From contig JAGVXR010000086.1 of assembly GCA_018303645.1 (NCBI GenBank), forward strand, positions 1 to 5,178: a stretch of DNA of 5,178 nucleotides, written 5' to 3'. Source of the stretch: Candidatus Woesearchaeota archaeon (GTDB taxonomy: Archaea > Nanobdellota > Nanobdellia > Woesearchaeales > GW2011-AR4). Positions 1 to 4,809 of this stretch are shown piece after piece. Both the position numbers and the translations under genes were made by a program. A model generated the notes under the pieces. That model saw only the letters and a program-made list of their open reading frames with translations, was not told where the DNA came from and made no database searches. How positions within the stretch are numbered: the stretch's first letter is position 1; every line of letters begins with the position of its first letter.

Positions 1-1
1 T

Positions 2-64
2 AGGCATAACGGACAAGCTACTATCTCTTATTTATCCAGACTTCTGGAGAAAACCGAAAAGTAG
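2..64 (+). CDS. Possible C-terminal tail of a plus-strand gene (partial, unidentified)
   Basis: Reading from base 2 on the plus strand gives 20 sense codons, ending ISYLSRLLEKTEK before a TAG at 62-64. A run of six T follows at once (65-70), as expected at an archaeal gene end. A second plus-strand frame from base 3 stays open to a TAA at 75-77 and ends KPKSSFLI, so the frame is not certain. The minus strand of this stretch has stops soon after the tRNA. No family can be recognised from so short a tail. If real, the gene converges on tRNA-Arg with less than 30 bp between them. Confidence 0.22.
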   Translation, partial: RHNGQATISYLSRLLEKTEK

Positions 65-91
65 TTTTTTGATATAATGTTTTTGAAATTA

Positions 92-245
92 TGAGCCTGG
101 AGGGATTCGAACCCTCACGAACCGGTATCAACCAACACTTTCTTAGAGGACTTGACGAGCGAAGCGAGGAAACCCTCAGTTTTTGTCAAGCTTTTTCTAA
201 AAGGTTGTCCGAAGCCGATTATGCTGTCCGTTACATCACAGGCCC
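92..245 (-). tRNA. tRNA-Arg(UCG) interrupted by an 82-nt intron
   Basis: The cloverleaf can be built by eye on the minus strand. The acceptor stem GGGCCTG (239-245) pairs with CAGGCTC (93-99), with one G-U pair, and the discriminator A is at 92. The D-arm is ATGT/GCAT around a loop with A14, GG and A21. The anticodon stem ATCGG (215-219) pairs with CCGGT (121-125). The anticodon loop is CTTCGG plus A, giving anticodon UCG with G37, which decodes Arg CGN codons. The variable loop has 4 nt, and the T-arm is GAGGG-TTCGAAT-CCCTC. The mature tRNA is 72 nt with the discriminator; CCA is not encoded. The insertion lies between positions 37 and 38, the commonest archaeal intron site. A TATA box lies about 25 bp upstream. 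An open frame read across the other strand here is spurious. Confidence 0.93.
127..208 (-). other. tRNA-Arg intron (82 nt, position 37/38)
   Basis: This segment is removed to give the normal 7-nt anticodon loop; the boundary is ambiguous by one A (127-208 or 126-207). In RNA orientation four nested stems make a rod: CAACC/GGTTG next to the splice sites, TTAGA/TCTAA, CTTGAC/GTCAAG, and an inner GAGG-GTTT-CCTC hairpin. The expected bulge-helix-bulge is imperfect: the 4-bp central helix between two 3-nt bulges would be CUUC against GUUG, with two U-U mismatches. The central part also holds the imperfect palindrome gagcgaagcgag (plus strand 157-168), which looks like inserted repeat DNA. Removal by the tRNA splicing endonuclease is inferred. 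Confidence 0.82.
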
Positions 246-267
246 ATTTTGTAATGGATTATTAGGT

Positions 268-277
268 ATATTTAAAT
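268..277 (-). promoter_or_regulatory. TATA box of tRNA-Arg
   Basis: On the minus strand TTTAAATATA lies with its centre about 27 bp upstream of tRNA nucleotide 1 (245). That is the archaeal TBP spacing for a transcript starting one or two bases before the mature 5' end. The A-rich DNA just upstream could serve as a BRE. The call rests on sequence and position only. Confidence 0.65.
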
Positions 278-307
278 TTGCTTAAAATTTGCATAAAACT
301 CTTGTTT

Positions 308-487
308 TTCAATCCGCTTCGCATATCTTGTGCTCGGCGGCAAAGGCAAGTTATGTTATTTCTTTATTTTTCTGTTGCCCAGCCTCTCCGCCTCGCCAAT
401 GCATTGGGAAAGTAAGCGATACTTTCCTGAGCTGGGTTCCCATTATTGCTTACAGATGTTGGGAAGCGACGTTTTTTGGTTATTGAA
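308..487. repeat. Intergenic repeat-like element A (partner of element B at 4520-4737)
   Basis: This gene-free stretch between alba and tRNA-Arg shares a collinear series of blocks with element B. They are TTTCAATCCGC(C)TTCG(G)CAT at the left end, then TTGTGC, then CTCG..CC.ATGCATTG, then AAGCG...ACTTTC, GCTTAC, CGT(G)TTTTTT, and TTATTGAATyG at the right end. The ends form a 6-bp inverted repeat, TTCAAT (308-313) and ATTGAA (482-487). Internally there is a 12-bp palindrome, CCAATGCATTGG (396-407), and a perfect 8-bp hairpin, GGAAAGTA-AGCGA-TACTTTCC (407-427). CCCAGC/GCTGGG (378-383, 431-436) and GTAAGC/GCTTAC (412-417, 448-453) can also pair. No credible ORF is present. It could be a MITE-like remnant or a structured RNA. 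Confidence 0.55.
396..427. repeat. Palindrome plus perfect 8-bp hairpin inside element A
   Basis: The 12-bp palindrome CCAATGCATTGG (396-407) runs directly into an 8-bp perfect stem with a 5-nt loop (407-427). The loop-side bases GTAAGC (412-417) can instead pair with GCTTAC at 448-453, so two alternative folds exist. No U-run follows on either strand, which argues against an intrinsic terminator. Confidence 0.6.
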
Positions 488-542
488 TCGTATTAATGTA
501 AGTATCCTTAATGGATTTAATAATAATCAATAAAAGAATTCA

Positions 543-827
543 TTATTGCCGGTTTTTGCTCAGCGTTATTTCAATGGTTGAAACTCTTATGTCCCTGCCT
601 TCGGTGTTTTTGAAGCCTTCGGAGTCTATCCTTATGTCGCTGACAGCTACCGTGTTGTCAAGAAACCTTTTTGCAGCGACTTCAGCAACGTCAACTGCCC
701 TTGATATGAACTTGCCCCTTGCCTTGATTATGACATCATCGGCGTTCTTGGTTGTGAACTGCATCACCACCCCAGTCACATAGTTCATAAACGGCTTTCC
801 GCCTATAAATATGCTGTTGCTGTCCAT
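543..827 (-). CDS. albA: DNA/RNA-binding protein Alba
   Basis: This is a small archaeal chromatin protein that binds duplex DNA, and also RNA, as a dimer without sequence specificity. The chosen ATG at 827 gives 94 residues opening MDSNSIFIGGKPFMNYV. That places the Lys of the GKP motif at residue 11, as in Sulfolobus Alba, where this lysine contacts DNA. The family core follows: VIIKARGKFISRAVDVAE at about 32-49, then the C-terminal hairpin with RDIRVSTIEI. A TTG at 866 would add 13 residues rich in Ser, Glu and Gly; the ATG is preferred because GAGGG lies 10 nt before it and Alba proteins usually start just before this strand. The gene appears monocistronic, with TATA-like boxes upstream and element A downstream. 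Confidence 0.93.
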   Translation of the reverse strand: MDSNSIFIGGKPFMNYVTGVVMQFTTKNADDVIIKARGKFISRAVDVAEVAAKRFLDNTVAVSDIRIDSEGFKNTEGRDIRVSTIEITLSKNRQ

Positions 828-897
828 TCTGCCGCTTCCCTCGCTAAACTGCGTTTCAGTTGACAATGTAATCGCTAACCCCCAAACAATTAGTGTA

Positions 898-920
898 TTT
901 TATAAGCGTATATTTAAATA
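898..920 (-). promoter_or_regulatory. alba promoter region with two TATA-like boxes
   Basis: Minus-strand TTATAAAA (898-905) and TATTTAAATA (911-920) lie between the CNNM gene and alba. From the nearer box a transcript would start around 875-880, leaving a leader of about 50 nt to the ATG at 827. From the farther one it would start near 890. Such a leader fits the SD-like GAGGG before that ATG. Which box is used cannot be told from sequence. Confidence 0.55.
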
Positions 921-939
921 TTGCGGAATTTAGTTTTAT

Positions 940-1044
940 TTAACTTTTAACAACCCTCGCCCTGATTACCTTCTTGCCCTGTACTTCCTCCATCTTTATT
1001 TTATAATTCTGGTGCTCTATGACATCATCGGGCTTTGGCGCCCT
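940..1044 (-). pseudogene. Displaced C-terminal end of the CNNM/CorC gene (out of frame)
   Basis: Directly after the tandem duplication at 1045-1060 a different minus-strand frame continues the family's C-terminal domain. It reads RAPKPDDVIEHQNYKIK and on to a VIRARVVKS ending, stopping at TAA 940-942 (34 residues). This matches the usual CorC_HlyC pattern, in which LGR.P..GD.. is followed by a strand ending in a short V-rich tail. As the sequence stands this segment is not translated with the upstream part: the main frame leaves it after LSTLG and stops at 1017. Deleting one 8-bp copy joins the two into a 411-residue protein. Confidence 0.85.
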
Positions 1045-2183
1045 TCCCAAAGTCCCAAAGTAGAGAGTATGAAGCTGTCCAGATCAACATAGTCGGCCTT
1101 CTTTATAGGAACCCCTGTTTTTGCGGATACGTCCTCTATTTCAGACGAGCCTTTCACAATCCACTCATTTTTGGCGACCTCATCAATGCTTGGGTTTATC
1201 CTGTCGCTCTCGTCAATTATCTCTCCAACAATCTCTTCAAGGATGTTTTCTATTGTTACTAACCCAACAACATGGGCTTTCTCATCTATTACAATGGCCA
1301 TGTGCTGCTTCCTGCCCTGGAACAACCTGAGCATGGCATCAATCTTTTTGTTGGAGAAAACAAACAGGGGCTTTTTCATTATCTGCCTTACCTGTACATC
1401 AAACTTGCCGTCTTTTACGAATTTAAGCATGTCCTTCAGGTACAGTATTCCTATTATGTTTTCCCTGTTCTTTTCATATACCGGAAATCTTGAATACATT
1501 TTTGCAGTCGGCAGCTGCAATACATCCTTTATCTGCATCTCGGCGCTTACATAAACTATGAACTTTTTTGTTGTCATGACATCGCTTATGGTCGTATTCT
1601 CAAAATCGAATACCCTGTGCATCAGCCTTTTCTCCAGCTCTTTTATCGAGCCTTCCTCCTCTCCGACTTTTATTATTGTCTTGAGCTCTTCTTTTGTTGT
1701 TATCGGCGCCTTTCTTGAGCCTACAATCCGGTTTATTCCCTTCAGGAAAATCTCAAAGGCTTTTATCAAAGGGTATATTGCTATGCCCAGGTTGTAGATT
1801 ATAGGAGCAACGATAGGAGCTATTGCCTCGTTGTTGTTTGCGCCAATTGTTTTTGGCACTATGTCCCCCAAAATCAGAATCAGCAGGGTTGCAATGCCTG
1901 TTGCTATCCCTATGGCATTATTTTCAAACAGCCTTATAGATATTGATGTGGTGATTGCAGCAGCAGCCACATTCACAAGGTTGTTGCCTATGAGGATTGT
2001 TGCAAAAAGCATCTCGATGTCGTCTTTGAGCTTCTTGACGTAGACAGCCCCAAAGCGATTTTTCTCAACCATGTACCTTGCCTTGAACTTGCTCAGCGAA
2101 AGCAAGGCTGCCTCAGACATCGCAAAGAACGCCGACAGCACTATCAAGATGGATAAATAAGCCAATTCCGCGTGCATGCTCAT
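1017..2183 (-). CDS. CNNM/CorC-family membrane protein (DUF21 + CBS pair), C-terminus frameshifted
   Basis: This is an integral membrane protein of the CNNM/CorB/CorC group, implicated in Mg2+ or Co2+ export or homeostasis. As read it has 388 residues. The DUF21 membrane domain (about 1-150) has hydrophobic segments near 4-25, 57-80, 90-112 and 122-145, and family motifs SEAAL (23-27), IGNNLVN (65-71) and GDIVPK (106-111). The CBS pair follows, about 202-253 and 268-328, with HMAIVIDE and VGLVTIENILEEIVGEI in the second repeat; CBS pairs of this family bind ATP-Mg. The CorC_HlyC domain starts at about 341 but is broken after LSTLG (377), ending in the atypical LWEGRQSPMMS. The ATG lies 1 nt after the argS stop, with GGAG 10 nt before it, so translational coupling is likely. 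Most of the protein is intact; function after the tail change is uncertain. Confidence 0.9.
   Translation of the reverse strand: MSMHAELAYLSILIVLSAFFAMSEAALLSLSKFKARYMVEKNRFGAVYVKKLKDDIEMLFATILIGNNLVNVAAAAITTSISIRLFENNAIGIATGIATLLILILGDIVPKTIGANNNEAIAPIVAPIIYNLGIAIYPLIKAFEIFLKGINRIVGSRKAPITTKEELKTIIKVGEEEGSIKELEKRLMHRVFDFENTTISDVMTTKKFIVYVSAEMQIKDVLQLPTAKMYSRFPVYEKNRENIIGILYLKDMLKFVKDGKFDVQVRQIMKKPLFVFSNKKIDAMLRLFQGRKQHMAIVIDEKAHVVGLVTIENILEEIVGEIIDESDRINPSIDEVAKNEWIVKGSSEIEDVSAKTGVPIKKADYVDLDSFILSTLGLWEGRQSPMMS
1045..1060. repeat. 8-bp perfect tandem duplication causing a frameshift
   Basis: tcccaaag occurs twice head to tail on the plus strand (1045-1052, 1053-1060), read on the minus strand as ACTTTGGG repeated. 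It lies inside the CNNM coding sequence. Eight bases are not a multiple of three, so one copy is in excess of the frame that yields the conserved domain. Confidence 0.95.
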
Positions 2184-2184
2184 T

Positions 2185-3846
2185 TTACATCTTCTCCAGA
2201 ACTTCTATGCCGAGCAGGCTCAATCCATTTTTTATAACCTGCTTTACAGAGCTTATCAGCAGCAGCCTTGCATCCCTTGTTTTCCCGTCTGCTTTTAGGA
2301 TTTGATGTATGTGGTAATACTCGTTGAATTTCTGCGCCAGTTGGTACAAATAGTTTGCAATCAAATGCGGCCTTAAGTCGCATGTGGCTTTTGTTATTGT
2401 GTCTGTGAAACTGGACATAAGTTTTATCAATTCCTGCTCTTCCTTTTTATTCAGCAGGCCAAAATCTGCTTTTTGATTTATTTTCTTTGCCTTCTTTAGT
2501 ATGCTGCTTATCCTTGCATAAGCGTATTGTATATAAGGTGATGTCTCGCCTTCAAATGCAAGAGCCTGCCTCAGGTCAAACAGCACGTTCTTTTCAGGGC
2601 TAACCCTCAGGATTCCGTATTTTACAGCGCCGTAAGCGATTGCCTTTGCCGACTTTTCATCTATTTTATTATACCTTCTCTTTAACTCCTGGCTTGCTTT
2701 CTCGACAGCCTCGTTCATAAAGTCCTCCAAAAGCACGACATTGCCCTTTCTTGTTGACATCTTTCCTTCCTGCAGCAAAACAAAAGAGTAATGCACAACC
2801 CTTGGCAGCTTCAGCTCAAGCTCCTTGAGCACAGCCGCTATCTGCTCCTGATACAGCTTCTGGTCCTCGCCCAGTATAACTATATTCTCCCCCTTCTTCA
2901 GCTTTTCAATGTTATAGGCAATGTCCCTTAAAGGATACAAAGAAGTTCCATCACCCCTTGTCATGACAAGCACAGGAATTTTCATTCCAAGGCTGTAGCC
3001 TTTCTGGTCCATTACCCACCTGTTGAAGCCGTCGATGAAAAGCTTGCCTGTTTTCTCGAGCCTTTTCAGTGTTTCATCAGTTTTTTTGTCCCATAAATAT
3101 TTTGACTCATAGTCAAAAAAGTCGTATTTAATTCCAAGCTCTGAAAGGATTTTTACCTGCCCTTTGACACAAACTTGAACATTTTTTTTAAATTTGTTTT
3201 TTATCGTTTTATCGCCTTTTTCCAACAGGTTTAATAGTTCTAAAACCTTTTTCTCTAATTCAGGATTTTCCTCAATTTTTTTGTTTATTTCAATGTAAAT
3301 TTTCAATAAATCATCAAAAGCCACATTTTTCTTTCCTTCAGAGCCAAGAACAAGCATTGCGATCTGCTTCCCAACGTCATTTACAAAATAATGGGTTTCA
3401 ACTTTGTAGCCCTGAAACCTTAAAATTCTTACAATTGCATCGCCAATCAATGCATTTCTTGCCCTGCCTACATGCGGGGAGGCATTAGGGTTTATGCTTG
3501 TGTGCTCAACAAGGATTTTTTTGCCTTTTCCAATATTGGAAGAGCCGTATTTTTCTTTTTGTTTTGAGACTTCCTTGATTGTTGTTTCCGCGATTTTATT
3601 TTTATTGACAAAGAAATTAAGGTAAGGGCCAATGACTTTAACATCCATAATCAAATCGCTTGGCTTGAATCTTTTGCTTAATTCGAGCGCTATTTCATTC
3701 GGAGATTTCTTCCATTCTTTAGCTAAAACAAAGCACGGAAAGGCATAGTCGCCCATTTCTGGGTTTGGAGGGATTTCCAGCTCAATGTTTTCAAGATTTG
3801 CCTCTTTTTTGAGAAAATTTATGATTGATGCTTTGAATTCATCCAT
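2185..3846 (-). CDS. argS: Arginyl-tRNA synthetase
   Basis: A class I aminoacyl-tRNA synthetase that charges tRNA-Arg with arginine using ATP in the cytoplasm. It has 553 residues, within the family's usual range. The N-terminal Add-1 domain spans about 1-80 (PPNPEMGDYAFPCF at 26-39). The catalytic domain carries the HIGH-type motif as HVGR (125-128) in NPNASPHVGRARNALIGD, then YFVNDVGKQ (153-161) and TSLYPLRDIAY (301-311). The KMSKS-type motif is KMSTRKGN (362-369). The DALR anticodon-binding domain runs from about 438 (YIQYAYARI) to the typical ending LLGIEVLEKM. The fourth HIGH position is Arg rather than His. A Lys/Glu-rich segment at about 170-225 coincides with very AT-rich DNA. The start at 3846 lies 27 bp below a TATA box with no Shine-Dalgarno, suggesting a leaderless mRNA. 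It is probably cotranscribed with the CNNM gene. Confidence 0.97.
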   Translation of the reverse strand: MDEFKASIINFLKKEANLENIELEIPPNPEMGDYAFPCFVLAKEWKKSPNEIALELSKRFKPSDLIMDVKVIGPYLNFFVNKNKIAETTIKEVSKQKEKYGSSNIGKGKKILVEHTSINPNASPHVGRARNALIGDAIVRILRFQGYKVETHYFVNDVGKQIAMLVLGSEGKKNVAFDDLLKIYIEINKKIEENPELEKKVLELLNLLEKGDKTIKNKFKKNVQVCVKGQVKILSELGIKYDFFDYESKYLWDKKTDETLKRLEKTGKLFIDGFNRWVMDQKGYSLGMKIPVLVMTRGDGTSLYPLRDIAYNIEKLKKGENIVILGEDQKLYQEQIAAVLKELELKLPRVVHYSFVLLQEGKMSTRKGNVVLLEDFMNEAVEKASQELKRRYNKIDEKSAKAIAYGAVKYGILRVSPEKNVLFDLRQALAFEGETSPYIQYAYARISSILKKAKKINQKADFGLLNKKEEQELIKLMSSFTDTITKATCDLRPHLIANYLYQLAQKFNEYYHIHQILKADGKTRDARLLLISSVKQVIKNGLSLLGIEVLEKM

Positions 3847-3867
3847 AAGAATTCAATAAAAATGGTT

Positions 3868-3878
3868 GGATTTAAAGG
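3868..3878 (-). promoter_or_regulatory. argS TATA box (leaderless start)
   Basis: The 38-bp gap between ribB and argS contains minus-strand CCTTTAAATCC preceded by an A-rich BRE-like CAAAA. The TTTAAA core is centred about 27 bp upstream of the argS ATG, so transcription would begin at or next to the start codon. No purine-rich Shine-Dalgarno lies in the gap. argS may also receive read-through from ribB. Confidence 0.6.
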
Positions 3879-3884
3879 TTTTGG

Positions 3885-4490
3885 TTATTGATTTGTATAA
3901 TCAACCAATTCCCTTACCCTCATAATTCTCAAACCAAACTTATTAGCCATTCTTTTTACTTCGGGTATTTTCGCCATTTTCCCATTCTCCCCAATAATCT
4001 CGCATATAACAGCAGCAGGATAAAGATTTGCAAGCCTGCACAATTCAATTGAGGCCTCTGTATGCCCTGCCCTTTTGCTTAAGCCTTTTTCATCGCATCT
4101 CAAAGGGAAGGTATGCCCGGGCTTTGCCAAGTCGCTTGGCTTTGTTTTTTTGTGAATTAAAGTTTTGATTGTCTTAGCCCTGTCATAAGCTGAAATGCCC
4201 GTTGTTGCGCCTTTTTTTGCATCAACAGAGATTGTAAAGGCGCATTTTGTAAACTCTGTATTTTTTCTCGTCATTAATGGCAATTTCAATTCATCAAGCC
4301 TTTTGCCGAGCATAGGCACGCAAACCAATCCGCGTGCATTTTTAATCATGAAATTTATTTTATCAGGAGTAACCTTTTCAGCCGCCAGAACCAAATCAGC
4401 CTCATTCTCGCGATGCCTGTCGTCTATCACTATCACAAATCTGCCTTTTCTGAAGTCCTTAATAGCATCTTTAACATTTGAGAATGTCAT
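3885..4490 (-). CDS. ribB: 3,4-dihydroxy-2-butanone 4-phosphate synthase
   Basis: Converts ribulose 5-phosphate to 3,4-dihydroxy-2-butanone 4-phosphate and formate, supplying the four-carbon unit of riboflavin's xylene ring; Mg2+-dependent and cytoplasmic. It has 201 residues, a stand-alone single-domain length with no GTP cyclohydrolase II fusion. Motifs in order: DDRHRENEAD (23-32, the family's RENEGD with Ala for Gly), TGISAYDRAKTI (97-108), PGHTFPLR (124-131), RAGHTEASIELC (140-151) with the conserved His143 and Glu145, and CEI (163-165) followed by the GKMAKIPE segment. The order matches bacterial RibB. The ATG at 4490 places the first motif at the usual distance and lies about 25 bp from a TATA box. 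It lies downstream of ribD on the same strand, but 319 bp and a likely terminator separate them. Confidence 0.96.
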   Translation of the reverse strand: MTFSNVKDAIKDFRKGRFVIVIDDRHRENEADLVLAAEKVTPDKINFMIKNARGLVCVPMLGKRLDELKLPLMTRKNTEFTKCAFTISVDAKKGATTGISAYDRAKTIKTLIHKKTKPSDLAKPGHTFPLRCDEKGLSKRAGHTEASIELCRLANLYPAAVICEIIGENGKMAKIPEVKRMANKFGLRIMRVRELVDYTNQ

Positions 4491-4508
4491 TTTTTGCTTT
4501 GGGATTAT

Positions 4509-4520
4509 TATCTTATAATT
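4509..4520 (-). promoter_or_regulatory. ribB TATA box at the edge of element B
   Basis: Minus-strand AATTATAAGATA is centred about 25 bp upstream of the ribB ATG (4490), and no Shine-Dalgarno lies between, so ribB mRNA is probably leaderless. The GATTGAA end of element B abuts the box and would fill the BRE position. A leaderless start leaves no room for a 5'UTR riboswitch. Confidence 0.58.
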
Positions 4521-4737
4521 TCAATCCGCCTTCGGCATTATTTTGTGCGCGTGGAATGCGAGGTGAGCTCGTCGAACCTCGCTCACCATGTCACTGGCAT
4601 TCTGCCGTTGAGGTTTCCTCCACTTGTGCTCCTCCTCGGCGCCTATGCATTGATAAAAAATCACAAGCGGTTCACTTTCATCACGCTTACTTACAAAAGT
4701 CGCTCTCGTGTTTTTTAATTTTGTTTGCGTTATTGAA
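4520..4737. repeat. Intergenic repeat-like element B with nested hairpins
   Basis: Fills most of the gap between ribD and ribB and shares ordered blocks and end sequences (TTCAAT 4520-4525, ATTGAA 4732-4737) with element A; it is about 38 bp longer. The extra DNA is largely a hairpin block. GAATGC/GCATTC (4554-4559, 4597-4602) encloses GGTGAGC/GCTCACC (4562-4568, 4581-4587). A competing pairing is GCGAGGT/ACCTCGC (4558-4564, 4576-4582). A small GAGG-TTT-CCTC hairpin (4610-4620) resembles the tRNA intron hairpin. Its GGTGAGCTCGTCGAACC core is of the REP-palindrome type. Open frames across it look spurious, being made of palindromic repeat translated in-frame. No FMN riboswitch consensus is recognisable. 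Confidence 0.55.
4554..4602. repeat. REP-like nested palindrome with two exclusive folds
   Basis: The outer 6-bp stem 4554-4559/4597-4602 is compatible with the inner 7-bp stem 4562-4568/4581-4587. The alternative 7-bp stem 4558-4564/4576-4582 overlaps both, so only one fold can form at a time. The palindrome is GC-rich within AT-rich surroundings. Confidence 0.7.
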
Positions 4738-4801
4738 TTGTTTTTATTGAATTTATTTCGTTATTGGATTTTATTATTTTTGCTGGATACCGCTTTCCAC
4801 T

Positions 4802-4807
4802 AAAAAA
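4802..4807 (-). terminator. Oligo-T terminator after ribD
   Basis: The minus strand reads TTTTTT a few bases past the ribD TAA (4810-4812). Archaeal RNA polymerase terminates at such U-runs without needing a hairpin. The following ~65 bp (4738-4801) are AT-rich and show no gene. Confidence 0.5.
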
Positions 4808-4809
4808 TC

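Noticed and set aside
35..48. Hairpin TCCAG-ACTT-CTGGA as a tRNA terminator
   Set aside because: No U-run follows it on the minus strand, and it lies about 45 bp past the tRNA; the short stem is expected by chance.
91..285. Plus-strand 64-codon open frame over the tRNA
   Set aside because: It is the antisense of tRNA-Arg and its intron; the opening SLEGFEPS is the usual translation of an antisense tRNA 3' half. It has no family features.
289..533. Plus-strand open frames in element A
   Set aside because: Two overlapping frames in AT-rich repeat-like DNA, Cys/Phe-rich products without motifs, and no promoter evidence.
1035..2043. Several plus-strand open frames over the CNNM gene
   Set aside because: Antisense shadows of a well-supported membrane protein with clear DUF21 and CBS motifs.
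2180..2383. Minus-strand 67-codon open frame at the end of argS
   Set aside because: An alternative frame inside the conserved DALR domain of ArgS; no independent support.
4520..4550. CRISPR repeat suggested by the GGATTGAAA end
   Set aside because: The motif occurs once per element, two copies in total 4 kb apart; there is no regularly spaced array and no cas gene.
4569..4590. tRNA T-loop-like GGTTCGA on the minus strand in element B
   Set aside because: The flanking bases do not form a T-stem and no acceptor, D-arm or anticodon arm can be built.
4478..4750. Plus-strand open frames of 74-90 codons across element B
   Set aside because: Composition follows the palindromic repeat (RGELVEPRS). 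They overlap the ribB promoter and start, and have no recognisable domain or ribosome binding site.
4491..4809. FMN (RFN) riboswitch upstream of ribB
   Set aside because: The position invited it, but none of the conserved RFN blocks can be matched, and the TATA box places the ribB transcript start at the ATG, leaving no leader.
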